Positions 30,535 through 42,816 of a stretch of DNA of 64,000 bases are shown one piece after another. The position numbers were made by a program, and so were the translations under genes. This stretch comes from Lineus longissimus (taxonomy: Eukaryota > Nemertea > Pilidiophora > Heteronemertea > Lineidae), in NCBI RefSeq assembly GCF_910592395.1, contig NC_088317.1, forward strand, positions 14,634,001 to 14,698,000, read 5' to 3'. Under the pieces are notes generated by a model, which had not been told where the DNA came from, searched no databases, and saw only the letters and a list, made by a program, of their open reading frames with translations. Numbering within the stretch: position 1 is the first letter of the stretch; each line of letters starts with the position of its first letter.

Positions 30535-30920
30535 CTCGGCCATCTTGACGAATCAAGCCTTCCGGCAGCCTGGCCCACCTTGCCCAAGCAAGGTCACCTC
30601 CGGCTTATTTCCTCGGCCATCTTGACGAATCAAGCCTTCCGGCAGCCTGGCCCACCTTGCCCAAACAAGGTCACGTCCGGCTTATTTCCTCGGCCATCTT
30701 GACGAATCAAGCGTTCCGGCAGCCTTCAGCCTACCCTGCCCAAGCAGAGTTACTCCCCGGCTTATCACCTCGGCCATCCTGACGAATCAAGCATTCCGGC
30801 AGCCTTGAGCCTACTCTTCCCAAGAAGAGTTACTCCCCGGCATATCACCTCGGCCATCCTGACGAATCAAGCATTCCGGCAGCCTTGAGCCTACCCTTCC
30901 GAAGAAGGGTTACTCCCCGG
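30535..30920 (+). repeat. Five imperfect ~78-bp tandem repeats in the DIRS leader
   Basis: Each unit contains CTCGGCCATCTTGACGAATC, then CAAGC.TTCCGGCAGCCT and a CCCAAGCAAGG-type block that can pair with itself. The array lies just inside the 5' end of the element, where it could act as a promoter or enhancer array. Confidence 0.8.
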
Positions 30921-31050
30921 CTATGCACTAACTCACCTAGTCCAGTGCAAACTACTACTATAGTGCACAATCCACTATAGTAGCGCTGATCCCAAAACCA
31001 ATCATGCCGAACACAAGAGCTGCCCAACAGCACGTCCGTCACGGTCGGAT

Positions 31051-31113
31051 TTCAAAACCAACTGAGGTTATTAGGCAATCACGTGTTCTCGACGTCACAC
31101 CACTTCGGATAAC
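31051..31113 (-). repeat. Split direct repeat A1 (5' end of the DIRS element)
   Basis: Matches A2 at 24210-24270. It is followed directly by host-unit sequence at 31114 that aligns with 42294 in unit B. Confidence 0.88.
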
Positions 31114-31350
31114 ACGCTATATCACCGAATGTCCAATCGTATTTAGTGTAAGATTAGGCTTGGGGTAGCTGCGTCCTTGAGTGAATGCAATTGTGGCAAC
31201 GCATGTCGTAGTGTTTAGTCATAACATGAAACACTGCACTCGCACTCGTTGGAATTTATGCAACAGCGTCGTGTTATTTCATATTGAATGGATAACCCGC
31301 CTACTCTAGTAACATGCCAAGTTGCTGTAAATCAAGAAGCACTGCAAATA

Positions 31351-31636
31351 CTGGATTCATTCACCAATAAGATCCTAAACCCAACAATACCCGATTTCTA
31401 CTACCAACTCGATGGGTCGAGCCTAAACAACCGGGAATAATAGTAGGCCTTTCGCAGCCATAAAAGTGGTGGGATAGCTTGTTTTCGTTTCTTCCAATTG
31501 GTCTTTAATTGTTATATGAAAAGTTCTGCTTTAGAGTCATGACCATTCATGACGATTACGTTGTTAACTCTTCAATAGTTATCCCACCCCAATAGGGTAA
31601 TATCGGGCTTGTGATCTTATTGGCGAGTGGATCCAG
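31351..31636. repeat. MITE-like inverted-repeat element in unit A
   Basis: About 286 bp with imperfect ~45-bp terminal inverted repeats (ends CTGGATTCATTC / GAGTGGATCCAG, with CCAATAAGAT and AATACCC further in). The same element stands at 42531-42816 in unit B, so it predates the duplication. No coding capacity. Confidence 0.6.
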
Positions 31637-34600
31637 TAGAATCTAATAAGCGAATTAAAATTGTAAAAGGAGGCTGTCGGTTTTGACTCGACGAGGCATT
31701 TTTTATAACATCGATCTAGTACCTAAGAAATCCGTAAGGGCGCGTTACCAATAACTCTTCTAAAATGAAGGTAAAATATGTATCACATGATCGTAAATTT
31801 TTAAAAGATGAAAGTATGTATATAAATGATGCGCAAACATAGACCAGCGGAAGAGCAAGAGTATTCTTGAACCTTATAGCAGTGACCATTTGGGTCATCG
31901 AAACTTCTTTGATTTATCAATGCTAGCTTATCCCAGTCTTAGGTTTTTACCGGGTCAAACAAAACTCCTCATATTTAAAAGAGGGTCCGATCCGTGAGGG
32001 AGCCCCTCTTCAAGGTGCGTGATCACACTAAGACCTTTATAGCCTGGGGATCACTATCCTAAGATTATCAATTTGAGAACCAAATCTCCCCTTTCGTTTG
32101 CCCATTTCTGCAGGATCGCAATGAATTGTGCACAACTGCATGTCGGTCGCTTTTCTCATCGGTGAAAACATATTTTTATGCTGCAAATTTGGCCAAGTCG
32201 AAAAGCAATGGCTATTCTTTGACCTCATGTCCAAATACTTATACACTATCAAGTGGTTTACTCAATAGTGATCAGCAAATTTAATAAAAGTAGCCATAAA
32301 GACGAGACAAGAAAAAGAGCTCATCTCGTCACTGTGCAACGCTGCACTGTGACTAACGAGTACTTCCTCGAGCCGCGACAAGTGGCATGTCATCAAGTCG
32401 CCACACGGAGGCCTGAGTTGGAATATGTAAAACCATGCGATTATAAAAAATCAAGATAGACATTGTTGTATCTGGTATCAAACAAATAAAGGGAAGCATC
32501 GGGCTACATGTTAGACGAAATTAAACGCAAAGCCATTTAGCAAATGTCGAGACAGTTAGATAATATTGCATCAATTGTTCAACCTGAATCGTTTGCAACT
32601 CAACGGGGAATTCGCAATTGCTTCATCAAAATTGTTTTGACTAACGTATAGAGAATTAAACTGGCTACCAGATCTAGATGCGCCTCATTTAATCTCGATA
32701 ATGTGATACTTTTTTAAAGGTCCTCTTCCCACTTTTTTAGGCCTTGTTGCTTTTCCAGCGCAAATCAGATCGGTATCGTCGAGGAGAGGCTGACATGGAC
32801 TTGTCGAGGTCGTTTCTCCAGAAATTTACATCGGCATTGAAAGGAACAAGAATTTGGCAGTTAATACCGGAACATCTCTACAAATAGGCGCTGGTCTCCG
32901 TCCAGCACTGTAAGTATGACCAGTTAGCATGTAGTTTGTCACATTTGCTAATTTTCTAGTTGAATCTTTAGCCTGGTTCAAAACTTAAACACTGCAGCGG
33001 AATCGGTGTCAAAGCAAGGTGATATTCATCCGCCTTACAACAACGTCAAGGAGTTCCCTGATAACCCTAAAGCATCGCTTTGAGATGGGATTTCGTGTGG
33101 CAACCTACTGCAATTGTTACAGTATCCTGTAACAGTACAATATTTACAAGATTATTGGAAGATTCTCCGTAAAGATTAATATCATAATGTACTCGTACAT
33201 CTGTACATGAATGAATAAGATCCAAAACAGGAGTCCTACTAGACGATTTTCTACCTAGGAACTTCAAACTTCAAATACATGTACCTCTAGAGAAGTTTAC
33301 ATCCTAAATGGCTCTAAAAGAAGAAATGCCAACTCCCAGAATTGTGAGATGTTCACATCGTTTGTTCCTAGGAAGGCGGCAGTGCAGCATGGCAGCTCTG
33401 TTTCTGTGCCTTAACGTTTTTGAATGGTGCGGGCTTTGGCTAGGCTTTCTCTCGGTCGGTCATCAAGGGACAGTCCACCAGTACAGATTTACCGAATTGT
33501 GACGACTACCGGGCTTGGCAACTGGCCGGAGAGCAGCACTTGGTCACGTCACGACAATTAAAATTTCAAGCGATTAAACCAAACACGCCATAAACAACTC
33601 GGCAAATTCTTCAGTGCAAACTTGACGATGCATTGTATATCAAAGCGTATAATCAGTCACCATCATGTTGCAAGACGTACCCATTGCTGTACAGCCAATT
33701 GACGAATTTCTTCTCTATTTTTCCGCCGTTCTCCAAATTTCTTAATCCCATGCATGTACACCCGAATAGTGACTTCTCAGCGTTATTTACTCCCGATCCA
33801 ACAGTACTTGAATATGCAATTACAATGCAGGCGTCCTTACTTGCATTTCTATTTACTAAGGACTAAAACTTTCGTACGTACGCTGACATGGCTGATGGAA
33901 ATGTCTTCGCGATCATGGAGCAGTTAAAACCCTATATCAATAGAAAAATGCTACAAAACACGTCGTTTTACTGTAAAAGTTTGGTCAACGGTACATCCCA
34001 CCAAGTGCTAAACTGATATACATGATATAGTAGCCTTCTTATGCACAGAGGAATATTTCATTACCTAATGCACTAAGAAGTCATCTCTACCTACTGTTGA
34101 AGGAGTGAATGATTGGTGATCTGTACACAGTCTTGCTTTTATAGTTGAAAGTATGGTTTGATAAAGGATTTTAAAGACCTCTGCGCGCGTTATGATCTCG
34201 CAGGCATTTGCCTCATCTGGCATAAAAAGCAACACGCTACTCATACCGATCCACCATCGTTGTGCCTATATCCATCCTAGAAAGGAGGAGACTTTAGGAC
34301 TGATATTCACCGCCGGCATGCACGCTATTGTGTTTGCAGAACGGTTAGTATTAGACCCATTCCCTAGACGATTAGAGATACATTCTGTTTAAGTCATACT
34401 GGCCATGGTTCTGCTAAAAAATATCGATAATGATAAGAGGATCCATGTAAACAGACTGTGATTGTTTTTCTGTTAATCAGATATCGATCGAACACTATGA
34501 GTGAATGAAAAGAAATCAATATTAGAGGCATCATCATCTTACATATCGTCTGAAGAATTTGTACAAAGTGTGCCAACATAAAGGGGTCTTGTCCGGGCCT

Positions 34601-34643
34601 TTTGCGTGAGGAAGTCCGATGGTTAAGAAATCGTTACTCTTGT
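31637..34643. other. Rest of tandem unit A without recognised genes
   Basis: AT-rich sequence matching 42817-45560 of unit B through about 34390, then sequence to the unit junction at 34643 that has no partner in unit B because a retroelement starts there. Only short frames are present, none recognisable, and their small differences between copies do not show protein-level conservation. Confidence 0.5.
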
Positions 34644-34732
34644 TTTGTATTTGTCAGTGTTTCTTAGGTCGAAATTTTCGGCTTTTAGAAAAGTCTTAGT
34701 TCAGAACTTCTTCAGATTAGTGAACGTGATAA

Positions 34733-36580
34733 GGGGTGTCTATAAACCGAAGATCGAAGACCGAAGATCGAAGATAGAAGACCCACCCAAAACTATAAAA
34801 CGAAGATCCCCCAACTATAAAAGGAAGACCCTAATGTCAACTATAAAACGAAGATCCCCCCATCTATAAAAGGAAGACCCTAATGTCAACTATAAAACGA
34901 AGATCCCCCCAACTATAAAAGGAAGACCCTGATGTCAACTATAAAACGAAGATCCCCCCAACTATAAAAGGAAGACCCTAATGTCAACTATAAAACGAAG
35001 ATCCCCCCATCTATAAAAGGAAGACCCTAATGTCAACTATAAAACGAAGATCCCCCCAACTATAAAAGGAAGACCCTGATGTCAACTATAAAACGAAGAT
35101 CCCCCCGACTATAAAAGGAAGACCCTAATGTCAACTATAAAACGAAGATCCCCCCATCTATAAAAGGAAGACCCTGATGGTTTTCATTCTTATGTTCAGT
35201 TACTGCACAGTTTGTTTTCATTTTCGGTCCATGCTACATTAATGATTTGAGAAAGTAAGTGTACCGGGTACTACACCAGTCGTGTCTAGCCTTAGCAGCT
35301 TAGTGGCACAGTTTACATAAGGCGGGGAGCCCCGTACCTGTTACCATGCAGCCGTGCTCCAATATGACCTAGTTTCTCACTGTACTCATCATAGCCAGCC
35401 CTCAGCTTCGTCCAGAAGCTGTTTCTATGTGCATGTGTGTGTATCGTCATAGGCTCCCAGCAGGTTAGTTGATCACACGGCCAATATGGAATTGGTCCTA
35501 CATACAGAATTTAGAATCTCGTCCCCAGGGGTTAGGCTCCACCATCATGGGTCGAGACTGGCAGGTCGGTCGCCAACTCCTAAATGCAGTGTTAGGAAAA
35601 TCCGGAATTTACCTGAATGATCTGATCTCCTATGTCACTACGCCGCACTCAGGCTAGCTTGCTTGTTGAAATACAGATGCTCAGTCACGTGTTATGACGT
35701 GCAAGTCTGCAGTAACTGAACTTGAGGGTCTAAAACCACCAGGGTCTTCCTTTTATAGATGGGGCGATCTTCGTTTTATAGTTGACATTAGGGTCTTCCT
35801 TTTCTAGTTGGGGGGATCTTCGTTTTATAGTTGACATTAGGGTCTTCCTTTTATAGTTGGGGGGATCTTCGTTTTATAGTTGACATCAGGGTCTTCCTTT
35901 TATAGTTGGGGGGATCTTCGTTTTATAGTTGACATTAGGGTCTTCCTTTTATAGATGGGGGGATCTTCGTTTTATAGTTGACATCAGGGTCTTCCTTTTA
36001 TAGTTGGGGGGATCTTCGTTTATAGTTGACATCAGGGTCTTCCTTTTATAGTTGGGGGGATCTTCGTTTTATAGTTGACATTAGGGTCTTCCTTTTATAG
36101 ATGGGGGGATCTTCGTTTTATAGTTGACATCAGGGTCTTCCTTTTATAGTTGGGGGATCTTCGTTTTATAGTTGACATCAGGGTCTTCCTTTTATAGTTG
36201 GGGGGATCTTCGTTTTATAGTTGACATTAGGGTCTTCCTTTTATAGATGGGGGGATCTTCGTTTTATAGTTGACATCAGGGTCTTCCTTTTATAGTTGGG
36301 GGGATCTTCGTTTTATAGTTGACATTAGGGTCTTCCTTTTCTAGTTGGGGGGATCTTCGTTTTATAGTTGACATTAGGGTCTTCCTTTTATAGTTGGGGG
36401 GATCTTCGTTTTATAGTTGACATCAGGGTCTTCCTTTTATAGTTGGGGGGATCTTCGTTTTATAGTTGACATCAGGGTCTTCCTTTTATAGTTGGGGGGA
36501 TCTTCGTTTTATAGTTTTGGGGGGTCTTCCATCTTCGATCTTCGGTCTTCGGTCTTTGGTCTTCGGTTTATAGACACCCC
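34733..36580. mobile_element. Foldback transposon with inverted arrays of ~49-bp repeats
   Basis: Both tips read GGGGTGTCTATAAACCGAAG inwards. GTGATAA(G) stands on each side (34726-34732 and 36581-36587), a target duplication of 7 or 8 bp. The left arm (34785-35177) has about seven units alternating TATAAAACGAAGATCCCCCC and TATAAAAGGAAGACCC; the right arm (35739-36515) has about fifteen of the same in inverse orientation. A unique ~560-bp centre without a transposase gene separates them. This is the structure of foldback (FB/TU-type) elements, here non-autonomous. Unit A has the empty site near base 85. Confidence 0.88.
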
Positions 36581-37395
36581 GTGATAAGACATTCGTTTCA
36601 AGTCTCTTGCAACATATAAACACTACAGTTAAACCTTAACTAAGAATCGTACATGAATCTTGAAAATGGCAGCGACTCCTGGCCTAGGGTAACCTTCCTT
36701 TAACACTCGATGACCTTCCTTTAACACGACGCTCTTTAACACTACTGTCGTCATTACGTTGTAATTTATTGACCGAATCTCAACTTCTCGAAACTGATGC
36801 ATAATAATCAGTCTCTTGAATATGCTGCGTACTCAGTTGTTTTCAGATAGGCGTTTATCACAGCAGTTACCGGTACATGTATGTAGTTAGGACATGTTTC
36901 CCAAACCCATTTGCACCATGTCTTCAGACCTGAGAGAGAGATTGATAAATCAAGTTGAAAAGCATGCCGAGAATCGGCCAGGCCTAAGCTAGCCTCTGTC
37001 CAGGGAAAGGATATCGTTTTTAATGTTGGACAGATTGTGTCGTTGGAGTCTTGTAACTATATACATGTTGTGCTCATGAGGTAATAAGGTTCTTAAAACA
37101 TGAATTGAGTGTCTGGTTAGCAAACAAATGGCAAATAATCTTACGACTTTTGTGTGCACTTAAAAGGAACTGTAAAACTGTTGTTGTTCCATTGGTCTGC
37201 AACAAGTTACACGGCATGTACAGAATTAAAGAGAAAATGCCATTTCTGGTAACATCAATATACTATCACGGAGCTTGAGATGCCATAGTAGTATATAATG
37301 CATACTTTTTGTTTGATAAGCAATTCCTTATCTACAAGTTTGAGAACGATAAATGGAGTGAGAACGATTTTCATGTCACTAAGCGGAATTAAGGA

Positions 37396-38192
37396 ATGGC
37401 TTCTTTACAAGAGGTATTTTTTGTTGCTTGGAGAAATATGTCAACATATGTATACATCGCAGGCGAATTAAAAAACTATATCGTTTGCGCTTATTCTGTT
37501 TGGCCCCGCGATAGAAATGGCGACTTTTCACAGGGAAAAACGACTATTGCTTTGTTAGATACATTTGGAAGTAGAATTAGACATCCGATTCCTGCAAATG
37601 AGTTTGAGCAATTCAGAAAAATTGCAGATCGTAACCAGTGTTCGCCTGCGAGACAAAGTTCCTGATTCGATGGTTAGGCCCGGATTTGGTCTGGTTTGTC
37701 AGTCTGTATAGACTGAAAAGTCTGGGTTTCGTCTTGGAAAGGACCTTTATCAAGAAACTGTACAGCTGTGAATATAAAGATATCGCGACCGTCTACCAAG
37801 ATTGCCATAACTTATTTGGATGCGAGATTGACGGAAGTCATTATTTTTTCACGCCACGCCCCACACCCGCGATAAGGTATTAGAAGAGGGGGTCGCTGCA
37901 GCCGGTGGTGTTGTGGCTTCACGATGGATTTCATGAATTACAGTACACATTTCGAACCGGTCCGTTAACTAACTCACAACTTGATATTGACCTCTTACTA
38001 AAAGGCCTTAATTTTCGAGGAACGCATTTTCAAAAGCCTAACTATACAAGTAAGAGCAGTGAAAAGATATGTTCTGGTGGATTTATCATCAAATCGCTAA
38101 TCTACAGGTTTTACGTATACACCAGCAACACGGGTAATCTGGTAGTCTGGTGGTGCCCTCACGTTAAAATCGAAGTCTTCCAACCAGTTTGA
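37396..38192 (+). pseudogene. Unrecognised gene of the tandem unit, broken
   Basis: Three consecutive frames cover what looks like one gene. 37396-37665 starts at an ATG (MASLQEVFFVAWRNM). 37638-37883 overlaps in another frame. After an in-frame TAG, 37905-38192 continues. Unit A (238-810) has a sense codon at that stop but lacks the upstream part. So one frameshift and one nonsense change are visible in B. No family recognised. Confidence 0.45.
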
Positions 38193-39902
38193 ATCTACAT
38201 TCAATCGGCCAATGGCAAAATGTCATTGTGATGAATGATCGAAAGGGACTTTGGCTGATGGGAATATTATATCTTGTTTTGGAGGAGGTATTTTGCACCT
38301 AAATCCTTACGTCATTAAAATTGCCGGAAATTTATCAAAATATCAGTGATGTGCTGAAAACACTCCAACCTACAGCTAGTCTACTCCTAGCGCTCATTTA
38401 GACACACTATTAAAGTGGTTCGTCTTTTTCGCTGGCTTTGAAACATCGAGTTTAGACGAGAAAAGTTATCTTCTGAGTAACATTTGGTGGGAAATGCCAC
38501 GTTTGATGGTCAACTGTACCCACGATCATAAAAAAACAGTAGTGTATGACTTCAATCCTCCTTAAATGTCATTGCGTGGTTTCAAACTACATATTATGCG
38601 ACTACGTTTCGTTGAACTATACGTACATAACGGACGTGGATGAACGATGCCAACGAAAAATCTCCAGTCATTCGAAGTTAACTCGAAATTACATTGTGTC
38701 TTTTATATCTTTTATTGGCCGAAACTTTGCTAGTTTTAACGGGATTTTTCCTCGTATATTGATACTGTGTAGTGGGTTGATGGTCACCTGTAATTAAAGT
38801 GCACATACAGATACAAAAGTCAGGTCTGCTCAGTTAATTGAAGGTAAATGATTTCATATATTACAGATATACCCGCCTATTTTACACGCCGATTAGTACT
38901 CTAGGGGGAGCTTCGTGCTCGCTTTGTTACGTGTGGCAAGAAAATATCTGCCCCACAATACCGCCTTTACATACTTACTCTCAAAATAGTAAGTACTAGC
39001 TGGACATTCTTTTTGTCACAAGTATGAATGTATCATTTAACTGATGACAAAATGCCCTTCAATGATACATCGGATTAGAATCTGTAAATAAATGTATGAA
39101 AGTGACTTTAGGAAGGGAAAAACGCCTTAGCCAGATTTTACATAGACGCACTTATTTGGCGTACTGTCATGGTAAAGGTTATGTCAATACGCACTTGCTG
39201 GTATCTCTGTCGTCATTTTTACTCGTTCGATTATCAGATCATGTTTTAGTAGTGCTTCCTTAACATATACCTGCTAAAGATGGACACCCTCTTTTCTAAG
39301 GACGTTGGTTTGGTCCCGAAGCGGTATTTCTGACCAATTTCACCTTTGTAATCATGACGCCTCTTTATTAATGACATCCATTTTTTAGTAGCAAGGGTGT
39401 TTTAATAGAGAGGTATAATTGTATTTGTTAGCACGTGATCCAAATACACTTGTGGGGCGAAAAAAGGAGAGTTATATTGCACCGCCATATAGCAATGGTG
39501 GCGTGGCGTTACGTGCATGTCAAGACGAGATTGTTTGAAAGTACATGTAGTAAATGTTTTCGAAGAGATATAAAGATTTTTTCGTTGTTTTCTATAATAG
39601 GCCTTAAATGGAGACAGGAAAGGATTTTGAGTTTGTAAAAAAGCTCAAAGGGTTTTTATTTCCCTAAAAAAAATCGACGGGGTACATATATAATTAAATG
39701 TTGGCTGAAAAAACCCTTAAAGTTCTTTCAAATCCTAAAACTTTTTTTTTCTCAAAAGTAATTTGCTTTCTCGGCTGGTAGCTTGAATTTAAAGAAACAA
39801 TGAACGAAACTAGATGTATGCTTCAAATGATTATAATGCTGTACGTTTATGACAATTGGGACGAAGGTAAAATGGTAATACACCATTGGATAATCCATAT
39901 AT

Positions 39903-40913
39903 TTACACTGAATTAAACACCTCGAGATATCTATAGACTTCCTCACTCCTTTCTTCATCAATTCTTCTGACATCAGAAGCTACAGGTAAAATAAAATCTC
40001 CATTCCCTGTCATTAAAATTGCTTCATCTTCACTTTTCTTATTACTGATGAGGGAGATGGGACTTTGGAATATAACATAAATTTTCTCATAAAATTTATT
40101 AACACGCGCGATTATTCCTTCTGATGGGAAACAGAGAATTTGGAATAAGCTAACATCGTTCATCATGCCATTGTGATGAAAGAAAACCAAAAACATATTT
40201 CTAAGTTTATAGAGGGCGCTGTGCATTTGACCAACCCCCGATGAATAAGATGTTTTACGCGTCAACTTCGCCTGCCACTTGGCTGATTTCCCCTTCCCCT
40301 TGTGGTAAACCGTAACGGTTACACCACCAGTATATCTCTTGTTAACGCCAAATATTCTTCCGTCTAAAGTGATGAAAATAAATGGACTCATTAGCTCTGG
40401 AAAGGCGGATCCATTTGAAAGCATTCCTGTACCATTACTCCATGTTAACGTGTACAACGTCAATGATAATGTTAGTTTCGAAAGAAAACACCTAATAATT
40501 ATGCCATTATGAAAACAGTAAGGATCAATGTGTGCTTTACAACGGTAACATGGATTGCCTTTCGAAATTATAATTTGGCCGAATAGATTTCCGCTTAATG
40601 CGAAGAGAAACTTGTAAGCGTAGACCTTGGGGTGGCCCCTCGGACCAACATGAGCCAGAAGTAACAATTTCATGTCATAAATCTCCTTAAAAAGTGCGAC
40701 ATGTTCACTTAAAGCTGAAGTATTTTTCACAAGAAGATAGTCCCCTGTTTCCACTAATCTGTTGTAAACAAGTATGGATTTCAGTGTTACTCCCGACTCG
40801 TCATGAAATTTGTGAATAAATACAATAGAACTCGTCTCATGGTCGTATAAATACGAAAACTTAGTGCCGAACTCCAATATGGCGGAAGCTGGTGGTTTAA
40901 ACAATATTTTCAT
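39903..40913 (-). CDS. Intact unrecognised gene of the tandem unit, 336 residues
   Basis: The longest intact host-unit frame, starting at an ATG. I see no transmembrane segment or signal peptide I trust, and a CxxC-type pair (CYRCKAHIDPYC) that might bind metal. The sequence is hydrophobic and beta-rich in the middle (FIFITLDGRIFGVNKRYTGGVTVTVYHKG). The unit A copy is split by the Polinton but otherwise remains open, with mostly amino-acid-level small changes. No family recognised; it could be a host gene, an old virus-derived gene or chance. Confidence 0.45.
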   Translation of the reverse strand: MKILFKPPASAILEFGTKFSYLYDHETSSIVFIHKFHDESGVTLKSILVYNRLVETGDYLLVKNTSALSEHVALFKEIYDMKLLLLAHVGPRGHPKVYAYKFLFALSGNLFGQIIISKGNPCYRCKAHIDPYCFHNGIIIRCFLSKLTLSLTLYTLTWSNGTGMLSNGSAFPELMSPFIFITLDGRIFGVNKRYTGGVTVTVYHKGKGKSAKWQAKLTRKTSYSSGVGQMHSALYKLRNMFLVFFHHNGMMNDVSLFQILCFPSEGIIARVNKFYEKIYVIFQSPISLISNKKSEDEAILMTGNGDFILPVASDVRRIDEERSEEVYRYLEVFNSV

Positions 40914-41525
40914 AGAGCGTCTGTAGCTAATGTTTTTCGGTCTTGAATCCTAAAATGGAACAGACTGGCAATGTCACGCACACTCAGGTTACTCGAATAT
41001 ACTTAGTACTTGTTGGGTGCCACTGAGCCTGTTAACCGCGAAGCTGGACTTAATACGGTAGTACATAAAATAGAACGTCAAGATATCTAGTAGACCTGGC
41101 TCAAAGCATTCCACCAGCAGTCATTATAATCGTCCAGGCCCCAAAAGCCGTATATGTTTCTTTAGTAGCATGTATCTTTGAACTCGATCGACAAGTAGGG
41201 GAACCAGCCAGTGACTCGGCCGGAAGTCGAAGCCACGAGTTAAAACATGCTGTCGACACATACCACTGCACCACTGGGGCTCAGTTTTGTTGTAACTTCA
41301 CTTAGCACGGAGTATTTTGTCCCGACCCCCCCCCCCTTCCCCATCGAGTTACTGATTTTGAAGGCCTACGCCGTTCGTCAAATATTTAAAATGGAAATTG
41401 AATTGCGTAAATGCGTACAGTGTACTTGATATAGTTTTCAACATTGCCGTTGTGTAGACAAATGTACAAATGCTGCAAATACCAAATTTCAGCAAACTCG
41501 TATGCATCATAACAGTTACTGCTCT

Positions 41526-41849
41526 TTACGACATTGTGTATCGGCGTAGTCTTCTAATGGTTATTACCTGAAGTTGATGCATCTGATATCCCATCGTGGT
41601 CTTCACCTCCTCCTTCTCCATACACGTTCCCTTCTTTGAGCTGATTTGACAGATCATTTTTCCGTATCTTGGCAGTGAGTTCACGGTCGCACAACTGATC
41701 GTCATCAAACAGAGGAAAAAACACTCGAAGAACGAATCCTGGTTATTATTTTGAAACAGTGGTTCAACTATTTCTCTGTTAATGATTAACCTTTTAAAAT
41801 GGAAATCCTTAATTTGTTTCATTATTCTATTTTTCATTGAGGTTCTCAA
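41526..41849 (-). CDS. Unrecognised exon-like frame of unit B
   Basis: 107 codons matching 23228-23548 in unit A nearly residue for residue. It is probably one exon of a spliced minus-strand gene, since a GT donor after CAG is preserved in both copies. Function unknown. Confidence 0.3.
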   Translation of the reverse strand: MRTSMKNRIMKQIKDFHFKRLIINREIVEPLFQNNNQDSFFECFFLCLMTISCATVNSLPRYGKMICQISSKKGTCMEKEEVKTTMGYQMHQLQVITIRRLRRYTMS

Positions 41850-41915
41850 ACGTTATTTGAAAACGTAAACTAAAGTTCAGGTACACAGTATTGTAACTGC
41901 TCAATTTCAGACTTT

Positions 41916-42293
41916 TCACAGAACTACACACATTGTCTTTACCACTTCCTCTGCAACTATTGTGAACATAGGACTTGTCCTAAGTGTTGCCGTCGGGATT
42001 TGAAACCATTTGGTGACCATAGATAAGCGCTGCTGAATTTCATGAAATATGTATTCGTCATATCTCTCTGCTAGACAAACAGTGTCCCAAATAGGAAACA
42101 ATTTCAATTTCAGTTTCAATTTATTCTGTATTGATACCATGTGGTTATTACAGAGGTGAATAAGCAAGATAAACAATGTACAGTATGAAATGTATGCAAA
42201 AAAAAACATATAGATATTATTACAGAGATTAAAGGAGATACATGTCAGTTTTAAACATAATACACCCAAGCGCATATACCAACTTAGAATCAT
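41916..42293 (-). CDS. Unrecognised frame of unit B
   Basis: 125 codons, the uninterrupted counterpart of 23615-23990. It is hydrophobic in its first half and has RYDEYIFHEIQQRLSMVTKW in the second. Weak evidence for coding. Confidence 0.2.
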   Translation of the reverse strand: MILSWYMRLGVLCLKLTCISFNLCNNIYMFFFAYISYCTLFILLIHLCNNHMVSIQNKLKLKLKLFPIWDTVCLAERYDEYIFHEIQQRLSMVTKWFQIPTATLRTSPMFTIVAEEVVKTMCVVL

Positions 42294-42530
42294 ACGCTAT
42301 ATCACCGAATGTCAAATCGTATTTAGTGTAAGATTAGGTTTGGGGTAGCTACGTCCTTGAGTGCATGCAATTGTGGCAACGCATGTCGTAGTGTTTAGTC
42401 ATAACATGAAACACTGCACTCGCACTCGTTGAAATTTATGCAACAGCGTCGTGTTATTTCATATTGAATGGATAACCCACCTACTATAGTAACAGGCCAA
42501 GTTGCTGTAAATCAAGAAGCACTACAAAAC

Positions 42531-42816
42531 CTGGATCCACTCACCAATAAGATGCTAAGCCCAACAATACCCGATTTCTACTACCGCCACGATGGGTCGA
42601 GCCTAAACAACCGGGAATAATAGAAGGCCTTTCGCAGCCATAAAAGTGGTGGGATAGCTTGTTTTCGTTTCTTCCAATTGGTCTTTAATTGTTATATGAA
42701 AAGTTCTGCTTTAGAGTCATGACCATTCATGACGATTACGTTGTTAACTCTTTAATAGATATCCCACCCCAATAGGGTATTATCGGGCTTGGGATCTTAT
42801 TGGCGAGTGGATCCAG
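42531..42816. repeat. MITE-like inverted-repeat element in unit B
   Basis: Counterpart of 31351-31636, with better preserved ends (CTGGATCCACTC / GAGTGGATCCAG). Confidence 0.6.

Larger units (their letters stand above)
23992..31113 (-). mobile_element. DIRS/Ngaro-type tyrosine-recombinase retrotransposon
   Basis: A 7.1-kb insertion whose minus strand reads A1, gag, RT-RNaseH, tyrosine recombinase, B1-A2-spacer-B2. The split direct repeats (A about 61-63 bp, B 71 bp identical) are the hallmark of Ngaro/PAT-like DIRS elements, which integrate circular DNA with a tyrosine recombinase. Unit B keeps the empty site at about 42290 (AATCATACGCTAT), showing insertion without target duplication, as expected. 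All three genes are interrupted by frame disruptions, so the copy is probably dead although its repeats are still identical. Confidence 0.9.
1..34643. repeat. Tandem host unit A, interrupted by two elements
   Basis: The first bases of the window reappear at 34644, so unit A ends at about 34643 and unit B starts directly after it in the same orientation. Without insertions, unit A consists of 1-3276, 22403-23991 and 31114-34643. Each block aligns almost base for base with unit B (36581-40697, 40698-42293 and 42294-45560). Near 240 unit A lacks about 0.95 kb that unit B has at 36737-37680; the sequence TTTGGTCT occurs at both breakpoints, which suggests a microhomology deletion in A. The unit holds a few unrecognised reading frames and one MITE-like repeat. 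Whether it is part of a longer array or a single duplication cannot be seen. Confidence 0.85.

Noticed and set aside
34785-36515. Regular ~49-bp repeats that might suggest a CRISPR array
   Set aside because: Repeats are contiguous without unique spacers, in two inverted blocks within a transposon with target duplication, in a eukaryotic setting.
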